DNA from: Actimicrobium sp047621665
GTDB lineage: Bacteria; Pseudomonadota; Gammaproteobacteria; Burkholderiales; Burkholderiaceae_D
Direction of reading: 5' to 3'
Assembly (NCBI GenBank): GCA_047621665.1
Contig: JBLHMB010000007.1
Span: forward strand, 36,958 to 100,957
Length of the DNA stretch: 64,000 nt
A model generated the notes under the pieces. The model was given only the letters and a program-made list of their open reading frames with translations, was not told the origin of the DNA and did not search any database. This document shows, piece after piece, positions 54,180-63,429 of this stretch. Position 1 is the stretch's first letter. Every line of letters starts with the position of its first letter. A program made the position numbers and the translations under genes.

Positions 54180-55543
54180 GCGACGTTCCGTTCGTCTTGC
54201 GGCGCGTCATTCAGAAATGTCTCCAGCGAATCATCCAGCGCTTCCATCCACGGCGTGTGATGGACCGGTGCCAAGGTACCGGTCAGCGTTGAACGGTAGC
54301 TCTTGTTCCGGTAACCGAGGATGTCGGCTTCCTTGTGGTGTTCCCACTCCTTGAAAATAGTCGCCACGCCGGTCACGTCAAACGGCGGGTAATCGGTCGG
54401 CTGCACCAGATCCAGAATGTAGGCGGCCTGGAAGTCGATTTCCTCAATCGGACCGGTAACCGCTTCTTCGCGGGCAACCCAGTCACGGCTATCCGCAGCC
54501 ATGGCGTCGGCATCCGGCAAAGCGATACGACCCAGCATGACATCGCGGGCATACCAGGCTTGCGCATCAAACATGTTGAACGTGTAGTACTGATCCTGCA
54601 TGCCGAGGAAAATCAGCTTGGGATTGGCCAGCGAGAAAATACCCTTGTACAGACCCTCCGGATACAGCCGGTTGTGCGTCTTCAGCTTCAGATCGTCCGA
54701 CAGGAACGGGAAATGATGCTGATAACCGGTACACATGATGATCGCGTCGACTTCCTTGCTGGTACCGTCCTTGAAGTGTGCGGTCTTGCCGTCGAGCTTG
54801 GTCAACAACGGCACTTCGGCAAAAGATTCCGGCCAGTCGAAACCCATTGGGTTGGAGCGATAGCTGAAGGTGACGGACTTGGCGCCGTATTTATGGCATT
54901 GGGTACCGATATCTTCGGCTGAATAGCTGCTGCCGATCATCAACAGATTCTTGCCTTCGAATTCGCACGCATCGCGGAAATCATGGGCATGCAGCACGCG
55001 ACCTGGAAACAGCTCGAGGCCCTCGAAATACGGCATGTTGGGCGTCGAGAAATGACCGGTTGCGACGATGACGTGATCGAACTCTGCAGTGCTCAGTTCG
55101 TTTTTTTCAAGGTCACGCACGGTCACTGAAAAGGTCGCGGCTTCTTCGTTGTAGAGGACCTGGTGCACTGCCGTGTTGAAACGAATGTATTGGCGCACGT
55201 CACTTTTTTCTACCCGACCCATGATGTAGTCATGCAGCACGGCACGCGGCGGATAAGACGGAATCGGCCGGCCGAAATGTTCCTCGAAACTGTAATCGGC
55301 AAACTCAAGACATTCTTTCGGACCGTTCGACCAGAGATAGCGGTACATGCTGCCGTGCACCGGTTCGCCGTGGGCATCGAGCCCGGTGCGCCAGGTGTAA
55401 TTCCACAGACCGCCCCAATTGCTTTGTTTTTCGTAGCAGACGATCTCGGGAATATCAGCACCGGCTTGGCGGGCGGATTGAAAGGCGCGTAACTGGGCAA
55501 GGCCGCTTGGACCCGCTCCTAGAATGGCAACTCGTAATTTCAT
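54176..55543 (-). CDS. tmm: Trimethylamine monooxygenase (flavin-containing)
   Basis: FAD- and NADPH-dependent oxidation of trimethylamine to trimethylamine N-oxide, cytoplasmic. The 455-residue protein has the FAD motif GAGPSG, the FMO motif FPGRVLHAHDF, and the NADPH motif GSSYSAEDIG with the Tyr conserved in Tmm. The stretches YEKQSNWGGLWNYTWRTGLD, MYRYLWSNGPKECLEFADY and NMFDAQAWYARDVMLGR are diagnostic for bacterial Tmm rather than for Baeyer-Villiger enzymes. ATG 55543 follows AAAAGGA. It heads an operon with an EamA permease and two small genes; the TMAO demethylase (tdm) that usually continues the pathway is absent here. Confidence 0.93.
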   Translation of the reverse strand: MKLRVAILGAGPSGLAQLRAFQSARQAGADIPEIVCYEKQSNWGGLWNYTWRTGLDAHGEPVHGSMYRYLWSNGPKECLEFADYSFEEHFGRPIPSYPPRAVLHDYIMGRVEKSDVRQYIRFNTAVHQVLYNEEAATFSVTVRDLEKNELSTAEFDHVIVATGHFSTPNMPYFEGLELFPGRVLHAHDFRDACEFEGKNLLMIGSSYSAEDIGTQCHKYGAKSVTFSYRSNPMGFDWPESFAEVPLLTKLDGKTAHFKDGTSKEVDAIIMCTGYQHHFPFLSDDLKLKTHNRLYPEGLYKGIFSLANPKLIFLGMQDQYYTFNMFDAQAWYARDVMLGRIALPDADAMAADSRDWVAREEAVTGPIEEIDFQAAYILDLVQPTDYPPFDVTGVATIFKEWEHHKEADILGYRNKSYRSTLTGTLAPVHHTPWMEALDDSLETFLNDAPQDERNVA

Positions 55544-56001
55544 GGTGTGTCCTTTTCTTGTTGATATCGCTGTGAATCATGAGCGCGCTAGCGAGCGGTC
55601 GGCGATCGGAATCGCGGCCGGACGGTATACTCAAGGGCGACGTTGCCTACCCCCGGTGTCACGATTTCACAGCGGTGGACGCTTGGGGAAAAACTATTCC
55701 CGAGCGCGAATAAAGAATGATCAAATGCCAATGGCTGGCAAGTGACTGCGGATGGTCGGCCAGTAGAGTTGGCCAGCACAGCAGCGTAGCCGGATCACCA
55801 GAACGGTGTACTCCGGCGGAGTCGAAAGAATGGATATTCTTTCAGTTTTATTGTTGTTAGGGCTCGATCCTATCACGTTCGACGACGTTGACCGACTTTA
55901 ACACCAAACACCACAACCAAGACTCTCTACAACCAGCCCTGTAGTGACGCTCTAAGCGCCTACGATTTCCGTGCCGGCGTTGAACGACGGCTTGCGGCAA
56001 G
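55544..56001. other. Intergenic region upstream of tmm
   Basis: 458 bp between genes in the same direction (tmm and the alpha/beta hydrolase). A minus-strand frame at 55588-55779 has no ribosome site or known motif. An AT-richer section about 55830-55880 could hold a promoter; I see no clear -35/-10 pair. Nothing else supported. Confidence 0.4.
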
Positions 56002-57036
56002 TCATGGCGTCGCTAACGGCGCTCCCGCCGCGCGGATCACCTCGGTGATCGCATCGATAACCACATCCGGTCTGTCAAGTTGAATATAGTGTCCCGTGGC
56101 AGTTATCGTGCGCTGCTGGCCGAGCGCTGACAGAGCCGCCAGTTCACGATGCAAATCCAGCCAGTCATCGCCTGCCCGCAGCACAGTTTGCTGCGCCGTC
56201 AAAACGATCAAGGGCATCGTACCCAAGCTGTACCGGCTGCGACGCACCTGCGCGAAGCTACTGCCGTCGGCGTAGCGGGTAATTTCGTCAAGCTGGGCGC
56301 GCTGATAAGTCAGGCGTGCCGCCACTTGGCGTCGATCGGCATTGAGTGCGCGCTCGTAACGCGGATCGTCCGGTTCGATGCAGCGCGCGCGCCAGCCTTT
56401 GCCCGTGTGCTGAGATAAAAAATCATTTACGCACGCCGCCGACAGCGCACGCTGCGCTGCATAGCGGCGGGTTTCCTGCTGATCGCGATGCGCATCAATG
56501 CGCGTGAATGCGTCCTCGTGCGATGGATCGACCAGAACCATGCCGACCACGTGGGATGGATAAAGCGCGGCATATAAACGCACGTTGAGTGCCCCCATCG
56601 AATGGCCCGCCAACACGACCGCACCGTCGATACCGGCACCTTGCAGCAGCTGGTGCAAATCGTCGACCATGTTGACACTATCGGCAGCCCGCCCGGTCGG
56701 ATCGCTGGCCCCCAGACCAGCGCGATCATAGGCGCAAGCACGCGTCACACGGGCGATGTCCGGTTGCACCAGTGCCCAGGTAAAACTCCAGTCCGATAGC
56801 CCGCTATCGAACACCACGGTCGGCTCACCATGCCCCATGCAGACCAGATTGAGGCGACGTGCACCGTCAACCGTGATGAGCTGTCGGGCACCGATGTAGG
56901 CGCGCTGAGACGACGCGGCAGCCATCGAACTGAGTAGCGTGACACAACAGACAAAAACCATCACACACAGTAATTTCAGCGCGCGCAGCGCTACGTCGTA
57001 GCATTGTCCGGCCGACGACCACCTGGCTTGCTGCAT
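56002..57036 (-). CDS. Exported alpha/beta hydrolase
   Basis: A 344-residue hydrolase with an N-terminal signal (LLCVMVFVCCVTLLSSMAAA, about 22-40). The fold is visible through CMGHGEPTVVFDSGLSD, the nucleophile elbow VLAGHSMGALNVRLYA (GHSMG), VLVDPSHED and a late ATGHYIQLDRPD, giving the Ser-Asp-His triad. ATG 57036 follows GGAG at 5 bases. Substrate unknown. It is divergent to an exported creatininase-family gene. Confidence 0.82.
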   Translation of the reverse strand: MQQARWSSAGQCYDVALRALKLLCVMVFVCCVTLLSSMAAASSQRAYIGARQLITVDGARRLNLVCMGHGEPTVVFDSGLSDWSFTWALVQPDIARVTRACAYDRAGLGASDPTGRAADSVNMVDDLHQLLQGAGIDGAVVLAGHSMGALNVRLYAALYPSHVVGMVLVDPSHEDAFTRIDAHRDQQETRRYAAQRALSAACVNDFLSQHTGKGWRARCIEPDDPRYERALNADRRQVAARLTYQRAQLDEITRYADGSSFAQVRRSRYSLGTMPLIVLTAQQTVLRAGDDWLDLHRELAALSALGQQRTITATGHYIQLDRPDVVIDAITEVIRAAGAPLATP

Positions 57037-57248
57037 TAAATCTCCGATCAATGAATTCCGACGCCAGAACGGCTTTATCCTGAACATTTCAATATGCTTC
57101 CTCGATGACGCTGCTTATGCATCCCCGTCCCGTCCGGCAATCGCATAAAATTGTTACCTACCCCATTCCTCCCTGGCTAAAATTGTTTAACTTTACAGAG
57201 CGAAATGTTGTGAAGAATACGTTGACTGATACAACACCACGAAAACGG

Positions 57249-58073
57249 ATGGTCAAGCGCGTCTGCAGCCTGGCAGCTCTCCTTACCATCACTCTTCCAC
57301 TCCTGACCGTCGCGGCAACGCTGGACAATTCCAGCGTCATGCTGGAGGAACTGACCAGCACCGAATTGCGTAGCCGAATCGAGCACGGTACGACCACCAT
57401 CCTGATCCCCATCGGCGGCGTGGAGCAGAGCGGCCCGTTCATCGCGCTCGGCAAGCACAACGTGCGGGTAGGAATCATCGCTACCATGATCGCGCAAAAA
57501 CTCGGCAATACGCTGGTCGCGCCAGTGGTGTCCTACGTACCGGAGGGCGCGGTCAATCCACCGACCGGCCACATGCGATTCAGCGGAACCGTTTCGATCC
57601 CGCCGGCGGCCTTCGAAGCACTACTCGAGGGGGCCGCGGCGAGTTTTCGTCAGCACGGATTTCGCGACATCATCTTCATCGGCGACCATGGCGGCTATCA
57701 GCAAAACGAGGTTCGCGTGGCGCAAAAGCTTAATCGTGCCTGGGGCAAGGATGACCCTGCCCGCGCCCATGCGCTGCTCGAATACTACGATATTACTCAA
57801 ACCGCATTTATTGATGATCTGAAAAAACGTGGCATCAGCAGCGCCGACATCGGTCTGCACGCCGGACTGGCCGATGCGTCTTTGATGCTCGCCACGGCGC
57901 CATCGATGGTCCGCAGCGACGTCATGGCGCACGCCCTGAAACCTGGCGTCAACGATGGCGTGCGCGGTGATGCCACGCACGCCACGGCCGAACTGGGTCG
58001 ACTGGGCATACAGCGCCAGATCGATACTTCGGTCAATGCCATCAAAGCCCTCCTCAACGAACACCAGCGCTAA
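57249..58073 (+). CDS. Exported creatininase-family protein
   Basis: A 274-residue protein of the creatininase fold with a clean signal peptide (MVKRVCSLAALLTITLPLLT, cut near VAA). The metal site region reads IPIGGVEQSGPFIALGKHNV, the subgroup in which most members have EQ(H/N)GPH...GKHN; here Ser and Phe replace two of the usual His. GDHGGYQQNE is the second ligand block. GTG 57210 and TTG/ATG starts further upstream are possible. It is followed after 45 bp by a YVTN propeller gene, so the two may form an envelope unit. The amide bond it cleaves is unknown. Confidence 0.78.
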   Translation: MVKRVCSLAALLTITLPLLTVAATLDNSSVMLEELTSTELRSRIEHGTTTILIPIGGVEQSGPFIALGKHNVRVGIIATMIAQKLGNTLVAPVVSYVPEGAVNPPTGHMRFSGTVSIPPAAFEALLEGAAASFRQHGFRDIIFIGDHGGYQQNEVRVAQKLNRAWGKDDPARAHALLEYYDITQTAFIDDLKKRGISSADIGLHAGLADASLMLATAPSMVRSDVMAHALKPGVNDGVRGDATHATAELGRLGIQRQIDTSVNAIKALLNEHQR

Positions 58074-58118
58074 GCAAGCAATCCTGCAAACGCCTTCTTG
58101 GATAAAGTGATAAACCCG

Positions 58119-59420
58119 ATGAAATCAACCTTAAATATCCGCAGCACGATGCGACTTGGAAGTTGCACTCAGCGCCTGGCTATCGCCGGTCTCTTCACGC
58201 TTTCGGTCGTCGCCCTGCCCGCTGACCTCGCCAATGCCAAAGAAGTTATCGCGTCCCGCCCTGCGGAAGCGACGGGTACGACCAACCCATTACCTGGCAT
58301 GCCGCCGTTGCGTGACCCAAAAAACGTCTATGGCGACATCGGGCCTGACCAAATGAGCCCGGTCGTCAAGGACCATTTGTCAAGGATCTATGTTCCTAAC
58401 CTGCGTTCTAACGATGTCACCGTGATCGATCCGGAGACGCTCAAAGTCGTCGACAAGTTCAAGGTGGGCCTCGGGCCGCAACACGTCGTACCGGCGTATG
58501 ACTTGCGCACGCTGTGGGTCGCCAACAATGCCGAGCGGACCAATCTGGGCAGCTTGACGCCGATCGACCCGCTCACTGGCAAGCCGGGCAAGTCGATACC
58601 CGTAGACGATCCCTACAACATGTATTTCACCCCTGACGGAAAATCCGCCATCGTCGTCGCTGAGGCAATGCACCGTCTCGACTTTCGCGATCCCAAAACA
58701 ATGGCGATACAGTATTCGATCGATACGCCATCCTGCGGCGGCATCAACCACGCCGACTTTTCCAGCGACGGTCGCACCGCGGTCTTCACGTGCGAGTTCG
58801 ATGGCACCATCGCTAAAATCGATCTGGTCGGACGCAAGGTAGCAGGCTATCTGAAGCTCAAGATGCCCTCCACGCGCTACGCCGAGGCCACGCCAGTAGG
58901 CAGTCCGGCAGCGGAAATCTGCACCAGCAGCAAAGGGATGCCGCAAGACATCCGCATCTCGCCGGACGGCAGCAAGCTCTATATCGCCGACATGGAAGCC
59001 GATGGTTTGCACGTGGTCGACATCGCTGCGTTCAAGGAGATCGGATTCATTCCGACGGGCGTTGGCACGCACGGCATCTATCCGAGCCGCGACGGCAAGC
59101 GCCTGTATGTGGCTAACCGCGGCACCCACCGTCTCCACGGCAAACGCAAGGGCAAGGGCAGCGTCAGCGTGGTCGATTTCGCCACCGACAAAGTAGTCGC
59201 CAACTGGCCCGTCCCGGGTGGCGGTAGTCCCGACATGGGCAATGTCAGCGCCGATGGAAAATATCTCTGGCTGTCCGGACGTTTCGACGACGTGGTCTAC
59301 CGGTTTAATACCGCCAACGGCAATGTGGATCAGGTCAAAGTCGGCCAGGAACCACACGGATTGACCGTGTGGCCACAACCTGGCCGGTACTCGCTGGGCC
59401 ACACCGGCAATTTACGGTGA
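58119..59420 (+). CDS. Exported YVTN-type beta-propeller protein
   Basis: A 433-residue protein with a signal peptide (LAIAGLFTLSVVALPADLANA) and about seven repeats of the YVTN/YncE kind: RIYVPNLRSNDVTVIDPETL, LYIADMEADGLHVVDI, RLYVANRGTHRL, and LWLSGRFDDVVYRF. Such propellers lie in the periplasm and bind proteins or substrates; no catalytic residues can be named. It follows the creatininase-family gene closely. ATG 58119 gives the proper leader; a TTG seven codons upstream is less likely. Confidence 0.85.
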   Translation: MKSTLNIRSTMRLGSCTQRLAIAGLFTLSVVALPADLANAKEVIASRPAEATGTTNPLPGMPPLRDPKNVYGDIGPDQMSPVVKDHLSRIYVPNLRSNDVTVIDPETLKVVDKFKVGLGPQHVVPAYDLRTLWVANNAERTNLGSLTPIDPLTGKPGKSIPVDDPYNMYFTPDGKSAIVVAEAMHRLDFRDPKTMAIQYSIDTPSCGGINHADFSSDGRTAVFTCEFDGTIAKIDLVGRKVAGYLKLKMPSTRYAEATPVGSPAAEICTSSKGMPQDIRISPDGSKLYIADMEADGLHVVDIAAFKEIGFIPTGVGTHGIYPSRDGKRLYVANRGTHRLHGKRKGKGSVSVVDFATDKVVANWPVPGGGSPDMGNVSADGKYLWLSGRFDDVVYRFNTANGNVDQVKVGQEPHGLTVWPQPGRYSLGHTGNLR

Positions 59421-59667
59421 AGCCGGCGGCAAGTTCGACAGTCAAGATAAAACAGGATGGTGCTTAAATCAGAAATATGAAAATCAGTTAGTGTCATTTC
59501 GATACGAATAATCGGGAGTCGCAAATTTCAGGTCGGCGCCACGGTGATTAACCCGGGCGCCTATTCCACACTTGGGTGCACCGCGAAACGTCCGACGCCA
59601 CCCGCCTTACCCTGCTCATTGGCTTACGATCAGCCAACCATTCCCTCATTTCAGCGAGCAATCAGCC

Positions 59668-60234
59668 ATGCATACAGCCCTACTCATCATCGATATTCAA
59701 AACGACTATTTTCCAGGAGGTACGATGGAACTGGTCGGGAGCGACGCCGCCTCACAGCAGGCGAAACTTCTGCTGACAGCCTGGCGTGAGAAAAACTTGC
59801 CGGTTTTCCATATTCAGCACATCGCAACACAACCCTCAGCGACCTTCTTCCGGCCCGATACCGCCGGCGCTGAAATCCACACAAACGTGCTGCCGGTTTC
59901 AGGTGAAACAGTCATTATCAAAGGCTCCCCGAACAGCTTTAACGGGACGTCACTACTGGAATCCCTCCGTGCGGCAGAAATCACCCACCTGGTGGTGGTC
60001 GGGATGATGACGCACATGTGTGTCGACTCGACCGTACGGGCTGCCTCGGATCTTGGCTTTGTCTGCCAGGTGGTACATGACGCCTGTGCGACCAGAGATC
60101 TGACGTTTGGCATGCAGACCGTGCCGGCAGCGACCGTACAGGCAACTTTCATGGCGGCGCTCAACGGAATATTTTGCAGTACGGTGTTGACTGCGCAGGT
60201 TATGGCTGACTTGCCGTCCTCTCATGCGAACTGA
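59668..60234 (+). CDS. Cysteine hydrolase (isochorismatase family)
   Basis: A 188-residue amidohydrolase with the catalytic triad in sequence: Asp in LLIIDIQNDYFPGG, Lys in IIKGSPNSF, and Cys in GMMTHMCVDST. This group includes nicotinamidases and carbamoyl hydrolases; the substrate cannot be set. ATG 59668 fits the family start. It stands alone, 247 bp after the propeller gene. Confidence 0.9.
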   Translation: MHTALLIIDIQNDYFPGGTMELVGSDAASQQAKLLLTAWREKNLPVFHIQHIATQPSATFFRPDTAGAEIHTNVLPVSGETVIIKGSPNSFNGTSLLESLRAAEITHLVVVGMMTHMCVDSTVRAASDLGFVCQVVHDACATRDLTFGMQTVPAATVQATFMAALNGIFCSTVLTAQVMADLPSSHAN

Positions 60235-60532
60235 TTATTGATTTCAAGCAGATTGCCCGGTGCTTTAAATAATGCCGGGCGGCTAGCGTGGTGATATCGG
60301 CTGTTACTTTTGCCGGGTCAGCCCGGCCAGTTCTGATCCGCCGTGCTGGCTGATGATCGTGTTTCGTCGCATTCAAAACGGTCGCAGCAAGGTATCTACT
60401 TTGTGCAACACCCATACAAACGACATTGACCATCGCCGAAGATTCCGGGACCGGCGCTGTCGATGAGCAGGTGCTGCGTCTTAAATCCCAAGCGGTCTGG
60501 CTCCTTCCGGATTTGGAGGCCCCTTTCCACGC
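60235..60532. other. Intergenic region between convergent genes
   Basis: 298 bp with a short hairpin near its left end (GCCCGG...CCGGGC about 60257-60282) after the cysteine-hydrolase gene, which may end it. No convincing gene. Confidence 0.4.
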
Positions 60533-62614
60533 CTATCGTTTTTTTTGTCCAGCCTCCCGCAATGCATCACCCAACACGATGCCGCGATTATCCAGCACCC
60601 ACTGACGGTCGATCATGGCTTCTTCCGGACGACCGGAATTAACCGTATTCACCACCGATTGCAACAGTGCGATCCGGCCGTCTTCCATCGCGCTGATCGC
60701 ATGACGGAATTTTTCTGAAAACCCGGGTAGTTGTCCGGCTGCCCCGGTCAGCATGTTCCAGCGGATCCGGCGTCGCGCATCGCGCGGCAGCGTGATGGCA
60801 ATTCCCTCGCTGACCTCGATCGCTTGTTGGTGCAGCACCATGAATGCGGTCAATGCACGCGCCTCCTCAGCGCTCAACGGCAATGCCAGACTTTGCGCCT
60901 TGTTATTGGCGATGCTAATTCCTTCCCAAATTGCCGCCGTTGCGGTCGGAACAGTGACCGAGTTACCGTCGCTGGAGCGCTCCTGATGCAGCTGACCTAG
61001 GCGGGCAATACCACGGTCTATTTCCAGGCCACCCTGCCTGGTACGTTTGACGTTGACTTGCGCCGGGCTGTGCGGACCGACCGTAAATGAGTCCTCCGGA
61101 AACGGTGCCCGGTTGCGTTGCCGTGTCACATCCGTGCCGGAATGCGAAAAAATTTTATCGGCCAGATCCGGCCTGAGCAACCAACCCAAATAAGCCATTT
61201 CAGAACAGGGGTTGGAAATGACAATGATCCTGGCCTGAGACGACAGCTCCGTGAAAATTGGCGCGAGAATTTTTACGTTTACTTCAAGCAACTTGCTACG
61301 ATCAAAAACAATATTGCCATCGGCATCTTTTGGCCAGCCTGCCGAGGAGGTCAGAAACACGGTGTCCGGCACAAACGCCGACGGCACAGTGGCACTGGCG
61401 AGAGGTTTGGGGTCGGTCAGTTCGGCAAACACACCGAACATGGCCGAACCGGGTTGACGGGCGATGCCGCACACCTGCACACCATTGGCGCACAACGCCT
61501 TGGATATGGCATTGCCGATGTTGCCACTCGCGCCGTAGACCACCGTCGGACCGAGCGTCATGATCTGCTCGCGGGAGGTCTGCCGGTTCACCAGCACGCC
61601 AGGAACCCGGGCCGGGCGGCCAAGCTGATCCTTGATTGCGCTTGCCAGCCGGGCGTCGTCAATCGGACTGGCCATGTCACGTATCCAACGTTGATTCAAC
61701 GCGACCGCCTGCGTCAATTGGTCTCGCAGACCGCTGGGTCCGGCACGAAACATTGTTTCAAATTCGACACGATCAATCGTGCCTGCCCTATTAAAACCGG
61801 CCAGGATGACTGTGCCCTGGTTGATCGTCACACCGGACAAGCGGCTCAACCATTTCGCATCGCTGTCACCAAGCGGTCGCACCACGACCGCACGCTCACC
61901 AACCAGGATATCGGCAACCGCGTAGGAGGCGGCAACCGGTGTTGCCGGTGTTGGCATTGCGTTGTCTACGGCCTGATTAGTTGCATGTCCGTACAGCTCA
62001 AGATCAGGCCTGATTGCATGCAACAGCGCCGTTTTTTTTAGGGCGCTATCGATGTCACCGGCGGAAATAATGACGCGACCATTTTTTTTTAAAAAAGGCG
62101 CATCACTCATTATTTTCTTATCGCTGCAATCCGGGAAGATAACGGTGTCGCTGGCACCTAACGTGCCAGTGCTTCTGGTGAGAACGACATTGGTGATCTC
62201 CTTCGGAAAATCGGCGAAGATATTCGGCGGAGCCTCCTGCGTTGAAAATGCAACATTCGCTCCGGTGTACAACGCCAGCAAATCCATGGTTTCAGGCGTT
62301 ACTTTTTCGGTTGGTTCGTTGATGCAACCGATGCTTCCGAGGAGGTCCAGCCTGGCCGCTTCGATATTTTTAGACGGTACTGTATCGTCGGGCAGCGCAC
62401 GAATGGCGCGCATCAATTCGCGTTGAGCCGGGGAAGAAAGTACTCTTGCGATCCGTCCCGAAGGCAACAGGAAAACCGGAGAACGTCGACCCAACGGGCG
62501 ATCTGCACCACCTCCCGCTGAGGACTGTTGGGCAGACGGGGGCATGAATGCAGAATAGGATCCGCCAATCATGCCCAATGCTGACACGAGCGTCGCTTGA
62601 AAAGTTATTTGCAT
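60533..62614 (-). CDS. Unrecognised 693-residue protein with dehydrogenase-like Rossmann core
   Basis: I cannot assign a function. Residues 1-50 are Ser/Gly/Pro-rich and include a hydrophobic start (MQITFQATLVSALGMIGGSY), which could be an export or effector signal. Residues about 130-220 contain one alpha/beta unit with TVIFPDCSDKKIMSDAPF and NGRVIISAGD. From about 355 a clear dinucleotide-binding fold begins, VVYGASGNIGNAISKAL, and continues with LLEVNVKILAPIFTELSS and IIVISNPCSEMAY near 465, a layout like malate/lactate dehydrogenases. HSGTDVTRQRNRAPF follows at the substrate-side position. The C-terminal 200 residues are helical. It is a single gene. Confidence 0.6.
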   Translation of the reverse strand: MQITFQATLVSALGMIGGSYSAFMPPSAQQSSAGGGADRPLGRRSPVFLLPSGRIARVLSSPAQRELMRAIRALPDDTVPSKNIEAARLDLLGSIGCINEPTEKVTPETMDLLALYTGANVAFSTQEAPPNIFADFPKEITNVVLTRSTGTLGASDTVIFPDCSDKKIMSDAPFLKKNGRVIISAGDIDSALKKTALLHAIRPDLELYGHATNQAVDNAMPTPATPVAASYAVADILVGERAVVVRPLGDSDAKWLSRLSGVTINQGTVILAGFNRAGTIDRVEFETMFRAGPSGLRDQLTQAVALNQRWIRDMASPIDDARLASAIKDQLGRPARVPGVLVNRQTSREQIMTLGPTVVYGASGNIGNAISKALCANGVQVCGIARQPGSAMFGVFAELTDPKPLASATVPSAFVPDTVFLTSSAGWPKDADGNIVFDRSKLLEVNVKILAPIFTELSSQARIIVISNPCSEMAYLGWLLRPDLADKIFSHSGTDVTRQRNRAPFPEDSFTVGPHSPAQVNVKRTRQGGLEIDRGIARLGQLHQERSSDGNSVTVPTATAAIWEGISIANNKAQSLALPLSAEEARALTAFMVLHQQAIEVSEGIAITLPRDARRRIRWNMLTGAAGQLPGFSEKFRHAISAMEDGRIALLQSVVNTVNSGRPEEAMIDRQWVLDNRGIVLGDALREAGQKKR

Positions 62615-63429
62615 GGTTTGCCCTCGCTAAGAGATGTTGTGAGCACATGGTCACGAAAAAAGTAAGGCATAACGGACTGCGTTATGCCGATGAAGCAGCC
62701 CCACATCACCCGCACAGTTGACATGGTGAATCGAACACAAAAGCGTATTTCTGAGTATCCGCCGCACTCATTGCGTTCCATCAACGGAAGAAAAAATACA
62801 CAGACCCGTCCAGCCGGAATCGTCTCTATCCCGGTGAGGGCGACGCTGGTTCACTGTTTCCGTGCGTGTAGCAACATCAACCGACACAGCGGTTTCTTCG
62901 AAACCGGCACCTCCAACCAAACGACCGCGACGCGGCAAACGGCGCGCCTTGTTGGCAGCGCTTGATTTTCAGACACTTGTCGAACCCGTCGATCTCGGTC
63001 CGTAAACCGGGTGCACCAGCACGTGAGAAAAGCCCGTGATCGACATCGCTGGCAGCACCACCGGACAACTCCTCAACCGACAATTGAGCATAACGAAACC
63101 GGCTTCCACAAAGAGGTCCTGGGAAGCTTGCGCCGGATGTTACCGAAGTGGCGCGCGCGTTTATGAGGGCAATCGAGCAGCATTGCGCTGCTGCTACGGA
63201 ATACAAACGTGTGGCTCAACCTCGCGCGTAGTTATTCGAAAGTTGATACGAGCGTTGCTTTAAAGCACGTATGAGCTGGCGAAATAGTTGCTTTAAAGAA
63301 TAATTACCAAAGATATTGAACTCATAGATATTATTGGTATCAATAAGATTCAAACGTACTTGATCCTGAAAATGTCCTCCTGCTTTCCGCGATTGCGAGC
63401 TCTGTTTATCTAAACACCAGGGACTAAAC
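62615..63429. other. Gene-poor region with possible decayed gene
   Basis: 815 bp without an intact gene. Near 63060-63230 two overlapping plus-strand frames read IEHNETGFHKEVLG and KLAPDVTEVARAFMRAIEQH, as if a frameshift split the end of a former coding sequence; no family was recognised. At 63254-63298 a 12-bp direct repeat occurs (separate entry). The section 63280-63360 is AT-rich and probably carries the promoter of the lipoprotein gene. Confidence 0.35.
63254..63298 (+). repeat. Direct repeat GTTGCTTTAAAG spaced 33 bp
   Basis: Identical 12-mers at 63254-63265 and 63287-63298, start to start 33 bp, about three helical turns. The first contains the palindrome GCTTTAAAGC. Located about 130-175 bp before the lipoprotein start; a regulator pair site is possible. 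Confidence 0.5.

Noticed and set aside
55588..55779. 63-codon minus-strand frame upstream of tmm
   Set aside because: No start signal or motif; it ends close to the tmm leader and looks like chance coding.
60360..60430. Insertion-sequence end (TTTGTGCAACA-like)
   Set aside because: No matching inverted end, target duplication or transposase nearby.
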